Shown here: in pieces, positions 9,387 to 17,930 of the stretch | Layout: the number at the start of each line of letters is the position of its first letter | Position numbering within the stretch: the stretch's first letter is position 1 | Assembly (NCBI GenBank): GCA_963696025.1 | Contig: CAVOII010000014.1 | Location: forward strand, 124,001 to 188,000 | DNA: 64,000 bases | Direction of reading: 5' to 3' | DNA from: JABCYV01 sp963696025 | GTDB lineage: Bacteria > Acidobacteriota > Terriglobia > Terriglobales > Acidobacteriaceae | Position numbers and translations under genes: made by a program | Notes under the pieces: generated by a model | Told to the model about the DNA's origin: nothing | Database searches by the model: none | The model's input: only the letters and a program-made list of their open reading frames with translations

Positions 9387-9757
9387 AAGCCGAGCGATTT
9401 CCCCAACCGTACTTCAGCGCGGAGATGCAGCCATACCAGTCGCGACAGGCTCCTCTCTTGAGCGACAGAACCAGTCTACGATCTCGTCTAAGTCCTCAGC
9501 TATCGGGTTGGTACTGTATTGCCGGAGCAGTACTTTCGCATTCGGAACGGAAGGGACCTAGAACGGATGAGTGTCGTGATCTTTTTACAGCGACGTCTGA
9601 TAGCGAACATCCGTCCGTTGGTACGGACGCCATTGTGCCACTACAGATTTTATACCCGGTAGCCTACCCAATCCACCTGATCGCCGATAGGCTAGGTTTG
9701 GCCTACTCTTAATGCTCATCGTTGAGAATTGGAGGGCATAAAAAAAAAGGAGAAGCC
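9387..9757. other. Intergenic, no gene recognised
   Basis: 371 bases between the glycosyltransferase start and csbD. Short frames here have no domain sequence and no convincing ribosome-binding site. It must hold the promoters of the flanking divergent genes, but I cannot place them firmly. Confidence 0.5.
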
Positions 9758-9988
9758 ATGAATTCAGATCAATTGAAGGGCAAATGGATGCAGCTAAAAG
9801 GATCTGTGAAGACGAAATGGGGCAAGCTGACGGATGATGACCTTAATTTCATCAACGGACAGCAAGACGTGCTGATCGGCAAGATTCAGGAACGATATGG
9901 AATCGCGAAAGAAGAAGCGCAACGCCAAGTTAAAGAGTGGAACGAAGCGTCCACGCCTACTTTTGACGAAAAGCGTCGCGCAAGCTAA
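9758..9988 (+). CDS. CsbD family stress protein
   Basis: A 76-residue protein that starts MNSDQLKGKWMQLKGSVKTK and continues WGKLTDDDL, the CsbD signature. It then has INGQQDVLIGKIQERYGI and a charged tail. CsbD proteins are small soluble general-stress proteins of unknown mechanism. The start is fixed by AAGGAGAAG just upstream; an earlier in-frame TTG would add a basic run not seen in the family. Confidence 0.95.
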   Translation: MNSDQLKGKWMQLKGSVKTKWGKLTDDDLNFINGQQDVLIGKIQERYGIAKEEAQRQVKEWNEASTPTFDEKRRAS

Positions 9989-10272
9989 TTAGGGCTAGCG
10001 AACTGGTGGGCCGGTTCGGGAACCCAAGAATTCGTTCCGGCTCACGCTCTCTGTCAGGGGAGGTGCCTGAGTTTGCCGATCGGTCACCAGGCGACCGTCA
10101 ATTGAGGCAGGGAGTAATCGAGTACAACCAAAACTGTTGCATCGCTCAACTGAGGCACGAAGGTAAGCAAGCGTCTCCGGGTCGGTTACGATTTTGGCGT
10201 GCCGCAAAACGTATCCGCTGATCAACTGTGGTCGGCGCCGCGACGGGGGTTGTCGCTGGTGGCATATACGCT

Positions 10273-10566
10273 TCATAGCGCCTCTCCCCGCAGCGGGTTG
10301 CCGCTTTCACTCGCCGGCGGCGTCGCAAGTTTGAATTCCAGCCTTTGCAGGGTTCGTAGATTTTCCAACGCGTCGGCCATCCTCCCCCGCCCTCCCACGG
10401 CGCCGGCGTCACGCGCGCTTACAAATTCCTCCTGACGCTGTTGTTGAATCGCCACCTCGGCGAGTTCGATTTTAGTCTGCAGTTTGCTCGGGTCTATCTC
10501 GAGCATCGCAACCTCGTACAAGTCCTGCCAGGTAGCACTCTGTGTCACGACCATGTTCCCTTTCAT
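10273..10566 (-). CDS. Small WxxLYexA-type acidobacterial protein, copy A
   Basis: A 97-residue protein of unknown function. Its core (WQDLYEVAMLEIDPSKLQTK, then a helix with AEVAIQQQRQEEF and a leucine-rich ALENLRTLQRLE end) recurs in two other proteins of this window, at 11168 and 18173. All are likely all-helical and cytoplasmic. The sequence differs enough among the three that only shared selection or old duplication explains the pattern. The 284 bases between csbD and this gene hold nothing I recognise. Confidence 0.65.
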   Translation of the reverse strand: MKGNMVVTQSATWQDLYEVAMLEIDPSKLQTKIELAEVAIQQQRQEEFVSARDAGAVGGRGRMADALENLRTLQRLEFKLATPPASESGNPLRGEAL

Positions 10567-10803
10567 AGTTGGAGCATACCCTTGCCACTAAAAAAAGGTG
10601 AGGATATTGGGTTCCTCTATCGTGGCAACCAGAAACGGAGAAGGCAATGAAAACAGAATTGTCCAATTCGCACTAGTGTCGAGCGCAGCGATAAATTGCT
10701 GTATCTTAAACAAATAATTAGCTTATACAAATAGTGCCGGAACACAAAAATATAGTAGACGTAGACTTGCCATTATGGTACCGTAGTCTCGGAAGGAAGA
10801 GAA

Positions 10804-11112
10804 ATGGCAAGGGATCAAAAAACCAGAAACCCCCACCCTCTGAAATATCGGCAAGTTGAGGTCGGCAATCTCAATAAGGGCCGACGTGGCAAGCATCACG
10901 ACTTGGTGCAAGGCATCCTTCACGAACTTGAAATGGCCCCGCCCGGGTCGGCCATTGAAATTCCACTGGCCGATGTCGGTGGAATCGGGCTTCCGAATCT
11001 TCGGTCGGCAGTTCACCGCGCGTCATCTTCTCAGGGAGTGGCAATCGAAACACTGGCGGATGAAAAGAACTTCTATGTATGGAGAGCAGATAGGCAGGAC
11101 TCTGAGAAGTGA
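10804..11112 (+). CDS. Conserved hypothetical small basic protein
   Basis: A 102-residue protein rich in Lys, Arg and His at its N-terminus (RNPHPLKYRQVEVGNLNKGR then RGKHHDLVQGILHELE), followed by a mixed region ending in FYVWRADR. GGAAGG stands 6 bases before the ATG. I do not recognise a domain; the pattern of a basic arm plus a compact alpha/beta core is compatible with nucleic-acid binding. It lies 55 bases upstream of the small-family copy B and may share its transcript. Confidence 0.6.
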   Translation: MARDQKTRNPHPLKYRQVEVGNLNKGRRGKHHDLVQGILHELEMAPPGSAIEIPLADVGGIGLPNLRSAVHRASSSQGVAIETLADEKNFYVWRADRQDSEK

Positions 11113-11167
11113 GCGGAGCGTCACTTGGCTTAATGAAGTCAGTTCATCAGATCCGGGGGAGGCTCGG

Positions 11168-11407
11168 ATGACAACGTTCAGTTGGTACGAACTCTATGAA
11201 TCCGCCGTGCTCGAAACGGATTGGACGAAAATGGAAGAACGAATCCAGGCGGCTGAGGCGGCGATACATGAAAGGTTGCACGAGTTCTCAGTGAACCATG
11301 GCGGTACGCAGGAAGAGAATCACGCAATCGCGGCTGCCCTGAACAGCCTTCATGTTTTGCGATCCGATGTAGCGTTATGGCGCAGCGAATCGAAATTCGC
11401 TAGCTAA
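11168..11407 (+). CDS. Small WxxLYexA-type acidobacterial protein, copy B
   Basis: A 79-residue protein starting MTTFSWYELYESAVLETDWT, with KMEERIQAAEAAIHERLHEF and ALNSLHVLRSD. These align with copy A at 10273 and copy C at 18173: Trp, then E/D-LY, an Ala-x-LE turn, a Lys, an Ile/Ala helix and a Leu-rich tail. A GGAGG lies 5 bases before the ATG. Function unknown. Confidence 0.7.
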   Translation: MTTFSWYELYESAVLETDWTKMEERIQAAEAAIHERLHEFSVNHGGTQEENHAIAAALNSLHVLRSDVALWRSESKFAS

Positions 11408-12202
11408 TCCGAAAAAACGCTAATGGTGGGCATGCAGGACTGGATCCCGCGGCCTGCCGCTTGTGGCGTAATTGTAGATTTCTGCTGCGTAAACCTCGCT
11501 TTATTGACAAGCTTTGCCACCCCAGTACAAACTTGTGGCACTGGTGCCTTGCTCAGACTTGGCCTCACCACCGTTTCTCTCAGAATTCTGGCCGTATTGC
11601 ACCGTGTCCTGCGCCGGTCATGTGCAGAAAGGCGGACGGGATGGCGCCCGGGCAACAGCCAACAAGAGAGTACACGAATACGCCTAATGCCGGCTCCGCT
11701 GCAGAACAGCACCCTCCCTGGTCGATTTCGATCGAGCAGATTTCTTCTGTAAACCAGCACCATAACAATGATTTTTTGCCCGTGAACAGGGTGGCGAGCT
11801 GTACTGGAGAGCTCGGAAATCGGTATCTCGATGGCCGATCTCGACGGTCAGTACCTTGCGCAAACATCGCCTTCCGAACATGGTGGGCTATGCAGAACCG
11901 GAACTGCCAGAGTCTTCACTTCTTGCACATTACCTTCGAACAGGACCGTGAAGCTAAGACCAAGTTGACGAGCCCAGTCCGCGCAAGGCTGGCTTCAGAA
12001 CGAGCCCTTACGAGCGCTTCGCCGTGTGATGGCGACCGAACCCAGCAGGAGATAGAGAAATGTATACAAATCTAAAAGAGCACATGGTAACCCCTCGAAG
12101 GCTCTTGGCCGTCCAGCCTCGAGCAGCGGCTGAAAGAACCTGCCATCAAGCTACCCGCGCCGCCTGAGCCGTTCGGCACCCATGTGGAAGCAGTGCAGAC
12201 GG
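11408..12202. other. Long intergenic stretch without a supported gene
   Basis: About 800 bases. An uninterrupted plus-strand frame of 204 codons (11461-12075) crosses it, but the translation is rich in His, Cys, Trp and Arg with no domain character and no ribosome-binding site. The minus-strand frames look the same. I see no promoter or RNA structure strong enough to name. It may be decayed coding DNA, since the next segment is a clear gene fossil. Confidence 0.5.
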
Positions 12203-12388
12203 GTAATTTGTTTTTCAACCATGACTGAAAACTCATAGGAGGATTTATCGCAACGAGAAAAATCTCAGTAGCATCAACAGCAGTAGCACAAATGAAGGCG
12301 GCGCAGATTTCCAAAAACCAGGAGCAGGTTTCCAGATCGTCGATCGCGAGATTGCTGAACCGGGTGCAGGCCAGGTCCGGCATGCTGG
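12203..12388 (+). pseudogene. Decayed duplicate of the alcohol dehydrogenase leader and 5' end
   Basis: This stretch aligns base by base with 12856-13030, the leader and first codons of the zinc alcohol dehydrogenase gene. Both have a TTTTTCAAC-AATG/CATG-CTGAAAA run, then CA(C/T)AGGAGGATTTAT, GCAACGAG, AATGAAGG(C/T)GGCGCAGATTT and GATCGTCGA. In this copy the start codon is ATC instead of ATG and there are small indels, so it cannot be translated as the enzyme. It ends just before the SnoaL-like gene, which may now use what remains as its 5' region. Confidence 0.8.
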
Positions 12389-12412
12389 GTTTCATTGCAC
12401 AAGGAGATGAAC

Positions 12413-12826
12413 ATGAAAGCCAAACAGTACCTAGAGCAGCCCATGCAAGAGGAACAAATCCGTGAAGCCCTGAATACGCACTGGCAGGCGTCGGCAGCCG
12501 GCGATGCAAACGCGGAACACGACATTTACGATGACGATGCCATTTGTGACTATCCTCAGTCAGGCGAGCGAATCCTCGGGCGCAGCAATTTGCAGGCCTT
12601 GCGGAGTCGTCATCCTGGCAAGCCGTCCGGTTTCAACGTTAGGAGAATTCTCGGGAAAGGTGATCTCTGGATTACGGAATACACAATCACCTACCAGGGG
12701 CGGCCGGCATACACAGTGAGTATCATGGAGTTCCGCAACGGTAAGGTCGTGCACGAGACACAGTACTTCGCGGATCCCTTCGAGGCGCCGGCGTGGCGGA
12801 GCCAATGGGTTCAGCGGATGCGCTAG
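12413..12826 (+). CDS. SnoaL/NTF2-like domain protein
   Basis: A 137-residue cone-shaped NTF2-fold protein. It has an N-terminal helix with HWQASAAGDANAEHDIYDDDA, then CDYPQSGERILGRSNLQALR, WITEYTITYQGRPAYTVSIM and EFRNGKVVHETQYFADPFEAP, the last being the usual SnoaL ending. AAGGAG lies 6 bases before the chosen ATG; an ATG at 12407 is too close to it. These proteins act as small enzymes or ligand binders; no substrate can be assigned. It sits between a fossil of the dehydrogenase leader and the dehydrogenase itself. Confidence 0.8.
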   Translation: MKAKQYLEQPMQEEQIREALNTHWQASAAGDANAEHDIYDDDAICDYPQSGERILGRSNLQALRSRHPGKPSGFNVRRILGKGDLWITEYTITYQGRPAYTVSIMEFRNGKVVHETQYFADPFEAPAWRSQWVQRMR

Positions 12827-12897
12827 AGCAATATTCGGACGCCGCGTCCGCGGTAGTGGTGTTTTTCAACAATGGCTGAAAAGTCACAGGAGGATTT

Positions 12898-13941
12898 ATG
12901 GCAACGAGCAGAGTTGTACCGATGAAGATGACGCAGATGAAGGTGGCGCAGATTTCTAAACCGGGAGCAGATTTTGAGATCGTCGAACGCGAGATTCCTG
13001 AGCCGGATCCAGGACACGTGCGCATTAAGGTGCAGGCTTGCGGCGTCTGCCACAGCGACCTATTCACGAAAGAAGGCTCCTGGCCTGGAATTCAGTACCC
13101 CCGCGTTCCAGGGCACGAAGTGGCGGGCACCATCGATGAAGTAGGTGCCGGTGTTTCCGCGTGGAAGAAGGGGCAGCGCGTCGGCGTCGGCTGGCACGGC
13201 GGCCAGGACAACACCTGTCGCGAATGCCGGCGCGGGGATTTTCGCAATTGCCGAAATCTGAAAATTCCGGGCATCAGCTATGACGGCGGATACCAGCAAT
13301 ACATGGTGGCTCCCGTGGAGGCACTGGTGCCGATACCCGACAGTCTAAATGACGCCCAAGCAGCACCGCTGCTCTGCGCCGGAATCACTACCTACAATGC
13401 GCTTCGGCACAGTGGTGCGTTCCCCGGCGACCTGGTAGCGGTGCTGGGTATCGGCGGTCTGGGTCACCTCGGAATTCAATTCGCCAACAAGTTTGGATAT
13501 AAGGTCGCGGCGATCGGGCGCGGCTCTGAAACCGCGGCGCTCGCAAAGAAACTTGGGGCGAGCGTGTACATTGACAGCAAATCAACGAATGCAGCCGAAG
13601 CATTGCAGAACCTGGGCGGGGCACAGGTAATTCTGGCGACAGCCCCAAGCTCGAAAGCGATGTCCGAGTTGATCGACGGTCTGGGGCCGAACGGCAAACT
13701 CATAGTGATCGGTGCCGCATTCGATCCCATTGAGGTAACACCGGTACAGCTCATCAGTGGAAGTCGAGCCATTCAAGGCTGGGCCGCGGGAACAGCAGCC
13801 GATTCCGAGGACACACTGCGCTTCGCGGAACTAACCGGGGTGCGTCCCATGATTGAAACATTTCCGCTCGAAAAAGCGGCCGAGGCCTACGCGCGCATGC
13901 TGAGCGGCAAGGCAGAGTTCCGCGTTGTTATAACGATGTGA
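12898..13941 (+). CDS. Zinc-dependent alcohol dehydrogenase (AdhA-like)
   Basis: A 347-residue medium-chain dehydrogenase of the zinc family that interconverts alcohols and aldehydes with NAD(P)H. Catalytic zinc ligands are visible at Cys51 (GVCHSD) and His73/Glu74 (GHEVAG). The Rossmann motif is GIGGLGHLGIQFA. The structural zinc lobe keeps three cysteines (107, 110, 118), but the position of the usual first cysteine is Asp104 (GGQDNTCREC), so zinc binding there may be weaker or altered. AGGAGGATTT gives a strong ribosome-binding site. It starts 71 bases after the SnoaL-like gene. Its leader is duplicated and decayed upstream. Confidence 0.93.
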   Translation: MATSRVVPMKMTQMKVAQISKPGADFEIVEREIPEPDPGHVRIKVQACGVCHSDLFTKEGSWPGIQYPRVPGHEVAGTIDEVGAGVSAWKKGQRVGVGWHGGQDNTCRECRRGDFRNCRNLKIPGISYDGGYQQYMVAPVEALVPIPDSLNDAQAAPLLCAGITTYNALRHSGAFPGDLVAVLGIGGLGHLGIQFANKFGYKVAAIGRGSETAALAKKLGASVYIDSKSTNAAEALQNLGGAQVILATAPSSKAMSELIDGLGPNGKLIVIGAAFDPIEVTPVQLISGSRAIQGWAAGTAADSEDTLRFAELTGVRPMIETFPLEKAAEAYARMLSGKAEFRVVITM

Positions 13942-13998
13942 TGTTTGGCAAGAATCATAAACACTGCGGGCTGCTCCACCCTTCGCGGATTTTGACGG

Positions 13999-15057
13999 GT
14001 GGGTGAGGTCAATCGCTACATCATGGCACAAGTTAGGCGCGACAACGGCAATCCCCACCCAAGCAAAACCGGCTGGGGTGGGGCACCCGCCTGTTGGACC
14101 CGATGCTCGCAGGTTTCTCGCGTGACGTTGGTGGTTTCCATGATGCTCGCATCATTTCAATTGCTGGCCCAGGCCCCAGGAAAGGAACGCCCCGTGCAAC
14201 ACCCGACTTTCTATCGCACGGCACAGATAGATGGGCTGTCCATCTTTTACAGAGAGGCGGGTCCGAAAGATGCGCCGACGCTTCTCCTGCTGCACGGATT
14301 TCCCTCTTCATCGCGAATGTTCGAGCCTCTCTTTGCCCGGCTTTCCCATCGCTATCATCTGGTCGCGCCCGATTACCCGGGCTTCGGACACAGCGACTGG
14401 CCGGACCCGAAACAATTCGCATATACGTTCGACCACTGTGCCGAGATCATGAATCACTTCACCGAAGTGCTCGGGCTCTCGCGCTACACACTTTACATGC
14501 AGGATTACGGCGGGCCCGTGGGTTTCCGCATGGCACTTGCGCACCCGGAGCGCGTAGAAGCTTTCATTGTTCAAGACGCGGTCACACACAACGAAGGCCT
14601 GGCGGCGAATTGGGCAACACGGCGGGCGTTCTGGGCGGACCGGCCTGCTATTGAAGAAGCGTTGCGCACAAACCTGCTATCGCTTGCAACCACGAAGACA
14701 CGCCACATCGGAGACGATCCGAAGATTGAGCTCTATGACCCGGATCTTTGGACGGATGAGTTCGCATTTCTGAACGCGCCAGGGCAGCTGCAGATTCAAA
14801 GCGACCTTTTCTACGACTACCGCACGAACGTCGCTGCTTATCCGAAGTGGCAGGTGTGGCTACAGAAGATGCAGCCAAGGCTTTTGGTCCTCTGGGGCAA
14901 GCACGATCTCTCGTTCGATCTCGGCGAGCCGGAACGCTACCGCAAGGACGTACCGAACGCGGAGGTCTATGTACTCGACGCGGGACACTTCGCGCTTGAT
15001 ACCAAAGCAGACGAGATTGCGGCACTGGTACGTGAGTTCATGAAGACGCAGAAGTGA
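13999..15057 (+). CDS. Alpha/beta hydrolase, haloalkane dehalogenase/epoxide hydrolase-like, exported
   Basis: An alpha/beta hydrolase with oxyanion segment HGFPSSSRMF, nucleophile elbow MQDYGGPVGFR (Asp nucleophile, as in haloalkane dehalogenases and epoxide hydrolases), acid Asp in LWGKHDLSF and catalytic His in DAGHFALD. About 60 residues precede the domain and include a hydrophobic stretch ending LLAQA, which looks like a signal peptide. The start is uncertain: GTG at 13999, ATG at 14023 or GTG at 14122 are possible and none has a good ribosome-binding site; the basic residues before the hydrophobic core favour an upstream start. It is related to the hydrolase at 15932. Confidence 0.85.
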   Translation: MGEVNRYIMAQVRRDNGNPHPSKTGWGGAPACWTRCSQVSRVTLVVSMMLASFQLLAQAPGKERPVQHPTFYRTAQIDGLSIFYREAGPKDAPTLLLLHGFPSSSRMFEPLFARLSHRYHLVAPDYPGFGHSDWPDPKQFAYTFDHCAEIMNHFTEVLGLSRYTLYMQDYGGPVGFRMALAHPERVEAFIVQDAVTHNEGLAANWATRRAFWADRPAIEEALRTNLLSLATTKTRHIGDDPKIELYDPDLWTDEFAFLNAPGQLQIQSDLFYDYRTNVAAYPKWQVWLQKMQPRLLVLWGKHDLSFDLGEPERYRKDVPNAEVYVLDAGHFALDTKADEIAALVREFMKTQK

Positions 15058-15299
15058 CCTGCAGCATTTGCGCTTTTTGCCAATCACTGCGAGGCGGCAA
15101 TGCCTCGCGTCAATAAGGAGACAACTCAACGAGTCGATCTGTAGCGAGTGCCGCCATAACAGGAGAATCTTCTTACCGGGCTCAGCCTCGAATCGAAAGG
15201 TCGATCAAGCCAGGCTGAATTCGCTGCAATTGATCGCCGAAGCACGATGGAAATTTCTAATTTAACGATAGAGCCGAAGCGATTCGAGGAGAAGAAATC

Positions 15300-15782
15300 A
15301 TGGCAACTGCAACGATAGCAACCCGCCCCCCTTTGCCTCCGTTCACACGCGAGAGTGCGATTCAAAAGGTGCGCCTCGCCGAAGATGGCTGGAACACTCG
15401 CGATCCGGGGAAAGTAGCGCTGTCATACGCGATCGATTCCCGATGGAGGAACCGCTCAGAGTTCATCAACGGACGAAACGAAATTATTGCTTTCCTCTCT
15501 CGCAAGTGGGCCAAGGAGTTGGACTACAGGCTCATCAAGGAATTGTGGGTGTTCACCGGGAGCCGCATCGCCGTACGCTTCGCTTACGAGTGGCACGACG
15601 ACTCGTGTCACTGGTATCGCTCCTATGGCAATGAGAACTGGGAGTTCAATGATGACGGGCTCATGGCCCGACGGGTTGCGTCAATCAACGACCTTCCGAT
15701 CTCGGAATCAGATCGCAAATATCACTGGCCGCTCGGGCGCCGTCCCGAAGACCACCCAGGATTGAGTGACCTGGGTTTCTAG
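15300..15782 (+). CDS. DUF1348 family (NTF2-like) protein
   Basis: A 160-residue protein that matches the DUF1348 pattern throughout: PPFTRESAIQKVRLAEDGWN, TRDPGKVALSYAIDSRWRNR, EFINGRNEIIAFLSRKW, RFAYEWHDDSCHWYRSYGN and WEFNDDGLMARRVASINDLP. The fold is the NTF2-like cone and the protein is cytoplasmic; the biochemical function is unknown. GAGGAG stands upstream of the ATG. It sits between two related hydrolase genes and 44 bases before a fossil of a third. Confidence 0.93.
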   Translation: MATATIATRPPLPPFTRESAIQKVRLAEDGWNTRDPGKVALSYAIDSRWRNRSEFINGRNEIIAFLSRKWAKELDYRLIKELWVFTGSRIAVRFAYEWHDDSCHWYRSYGNENWEFNDDGLMARRVASINDLPISESDRKYHWPLGRRPEDHPGLSDLGF

Positions 15783-15825
15783 TTCTCTCACACCGTCAAG
15801 GAGGTTCTCGGAGACGGCAACGACG

Positions 15826-15880
15826 GGACAGGCGGACATACAAAGCGAGGTGTTCTACGACTATCGAACGCGGTTAACAA
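15826..15880 (+). pseudogene. Fossil fragment of a third alpha/beta hydrolase
   Basis: In one frame this reads GQADIQSEVFYDYRT, which matches GQLQIQSDLFYDYRT of the hydrolase at 13999 and, less closely, the same region (DEIQLDLFLDYAS) of the hydrolase at 15932. Nothing of the domain before or after it survives. It is probably what is left of a hydrolase paralogue after deletion, just upstream of the intact copy. Confidence 0.6.
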
Positions 15881-15931
15881 TGCCAACCGGGCTCCTCAGG
15901 CCGTTGGCCAAAACAATTAAGGAGGCCCATC

Positions 15932-16807
15932 ATGTCGAAGTATCAGTATGCCAGCGTTGACGGCGACAAGATCTTTTATCGCGAAGCCGGCCCAAAGACG
16001 GCTCCAACCATTCTCTTATTGCACGGCTTTCCCACATCGTCACACATGTTCCGCAACCTGATTCCCGTGCTGTCCGACCGCTACCACGTGATCGCACCTG
16101 ACTTGCCGGGCTTCGGATTCTCGGATGCGCCCGACCGGAAAAGGTTCCGCTACACATTCGAGCGCCTGGCCAAGGTCATCGACAGCTTCACCCAGGCGAT
16201 CGGTCTCGATCGATTCGCGATCTACGTTTTCGATTACGGGGCGCCCGTTGGATTCCGCCTTGCATTAGCGCATCCCGAACGAATCACCGCCATCATTTCG
16301 CAGAATGGCAACGCTTACGAGGAGGGCCTCAGCCAAGGTTGGAATCCGATCCAGAAGTACTGGAAAGAACCGACCGCAGAGAATCGTTCAGCACTGCGCG
16401 AATTCCTCGTGCCCGAGTCGGTGAAATGGCAGTACCTTCACGGCGTCCGGGATACGTCGCTGGTAGCGCCGGAAGCTTACGAACTCGACTCAGCGCTGCT
16501 AGCCCGACCCGGGAATGACGAGATTCAGCTCGATCTCTTCCTTGACTACGCCAGCAACGTCGCACTATATCCCAAGTTCCAGGAATACTTCCAGACGAAA
16601 CGGCCGCCGCTGCTTGCGGTCTGGGGCAAGAATGATCCCTTCTTTTTGCCCCTTGGTGCTGAAGCCTTTAAGCGCGACAACCCGGCAGCCGAGGTGCATT
16701 TTTACGACACCGGCCATTTCGCGCTGGAAACGCACGTTCAAGAAATTTCAAGTGCGATCCGCGATTTCTTGAGTCGCAAGCTGACAAGGCAACCTTCAGC
16801 AGCGTAA
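15932..16807 (+). CDS. Alpha/beta hydrolase, haloalkane dehalogenase/epoxide hydrolase-like
   Basis: A 291-residue cytoplasmic paralogue of the hydrolase at 13999, without a signal sequence. Catalytic residues are Asp in VFDYGAPVGFR, Asp in VWGKNDPFF and His in DTGHFALET; the oxyanion loop is HGFPTSSHMF. AAGGAGG precedes the ATG. Clustering of two copies and a fossil of a third with NTF2-like genes suggests repeated local duplication. The substrate is unknown. Confidence 0.92.
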   Translation: MSKYQYASVDGDKIFYREAGPKTAPTILLLHGFPTSSHMFRNLIPVLSDRYHVIAPDLPGFGFSDAPDRKRFRYTFERLAKVIDSFTQAIGLDRFAIYVFDYGAPVGFRLALAHPERITAIISQNGNAYEEGLSQGWNPIQKYWKEPTAENRSALREFLVPESVKWQYLHGVRDTSLVAPEAYELDSALLARPGNDEIQLDLFLDYASNVALYPKFQEYFQTKRPPLLAVWGKNDPFFLPLGAEAFKRDNPAAEVHFYDTGHFALETHVQEISSAIRDFLSRKLTRQPSAA

Positions 16808-17200
16808 CAAGGCTCCGTCGGTTGTCGACGTTGCGGTTCCCGGCGCGGTACGCCGCACATTTGCTTGCGGAGCTAACCGTATGCAAAACATTGGCGGTGG
16901 AAGCCATCGTTTATGTGCTCACATACGACACGAAACAGAAGACCTGTTTGGCTCCAGCCACAGACACCGACCTACGAATTGATTGATAGGGGAGAGAAGC
17001 TGTCCGTGCTTAAGACTTTTTTGGCTCCTATCCACATGCGTCGACCGTTAGTCTCGCAGTCCTGACCAACGGCGACATCGGTATCTATGCTCTGGTCAGG
17101 GTTATTCATCGGAGGCACAGGGTTGCGAGCTTGCACCAATCTTGTGGAATTGACGTGGTGCGTGCAGCAGGGGTAGGTTACGCCAAAGGAGGTTCACGCC
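16808..17200. other. Intergenic, no gene recognised
   Basis: 393 bases between the hydrolase and the DUF2934 gene. No frame with coding character was found. Confidence 0.5.
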
Positions 17201-17392
17201 ATGAGCACCGACATCACCAAGAAACCGGCGACGCCTGTGAAGAGCGAGCCAGAAGACCTCGACCAGCAGATCCGAATACGAGCCTATCAACTCTATGAGG
17301 CACGAGGTCGGGAGGACGGGCATGAGCTAGAGGACTGGCTCCGTGCAGAAGAGGAATTTACGTGGAAGAAGGTACGCACTATCGCCGCCTGA
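17201..17392 (+). CDS. DUF2934 family small protein
   Basis: A 63-residue acidic protein whose second half is the DUF2934 core: IRIRAYQLYEARGREDGHEL followed by EDWLRAEEEF. The family is small, cytoplasmic and of unknown role. AAAGGAGG precedes the ATG. A second member lies at 23049. Confidence 0.88.
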   Translation: MSTDITKKPATPVKSEPEDLDQQIRIRAYQLYEARGREDGHELEDWLRAEEEFTWKKVRTIAA

Positions 17393-17402
17393 TTTACATT
17401 GA

Positions 17403-17522
17403 CTAGAAGGTCGTCAAGCGCAGCAAGACCACGATTGCTGCCAGCCACAGCCCAAATCCGGCCAGGTTCAGCATGATCCGCCACTTCATGCTGTCGATGA
17501 TGTAGTTATATTTTGCGTCCAT
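17403..17522 (-). CDS. 39-residue single-pass membrane protein
   Basis: ATG with GGAG 8 bases upstream, 39 codons, then TAG. The N-terminal 15 residues are polar (MDAKYNYIIDSMKWR) and the rest is a single hydrophobic helix (LAGFGLWLAAIVVLLRL). No family is recognised. It is convergent with the DUF2934 gene, ten bases from stop to stop. The helix and the ribosome-binding site are the only support. Confidence 0.55.
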   Translation of the reverse strand: MDAKYNYIIDSMKWRIMLNLAGFGLWLAAIVVLLRLTTF

Positions 17523-17612
17523 AACCCAATCTCCTCTTTACCTTATTGGACGCGGCGACGAGCGGAAGGTTAGCTCACACCCGTCATCGCATGCCCGGAA
17601 CGGTCGCTTGGC

Positions 17613-17796
17613 GTACCATCGTCTCGGTCTCGACGAGAAGAGGCGTTCAGGCGACGCAGACGCGGAAATCCAAAATTGGACGACCGGACAATTCCGCTCA
17701 ATTCCGAAGCTGCCAAGTACATTCGAGATACGGGTCCAGAAGCTCGGACTGAATGACCAGACTTGGAATCTCCGTTGACGCCGAACTCAGTGGTTA
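17613..17796 (+). pseudogene. Decayed copy of the 76-residue protein gene at 29528
   Basis: Leader and body both align with 29493-29758: GTACCATC-GTCTCG matches the hairpin leader, followed by AAGAGGCG, CGCGGAAATCC, AGAAGCTCGGACTGAATGAC plus CAGACTTG, and GTTGACGCCGAACT. About 90 bases between CAGACTTG and the final GAAT are missing, the start codon is lost and the frame is broken. The intact copy lies in the island, this one outside it. Confidence 0.8.
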
Positions 17797-17930
17797 GCCT
17801 TCCTGAAGAAGTTAGGTAAATCGCGACAAAGGGAGTAGTGTCGAAGAGTCTCTTCTAGCATCTTTCCGCCACGCTCTTCGGGTGACGGTTCCCTGCAAAA
17901 TCTGACAAAATTCCGCAGCAAGGAGCTGTT

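Noticed and set aside
9425..9712. Possible gene before csbD
   Set aside because: Biased toward Ser, Arg and Pro with no ribosome-binding site; probably leader DNA.
11461..12075. Open plus-strand frame of 204 codons
   Set aside because: The translation is rich in Cys, His, Trp and Arg, lacks hydrophobic cores and domain motifs and has no ribosome-binding site; a GC-rich chance frame.
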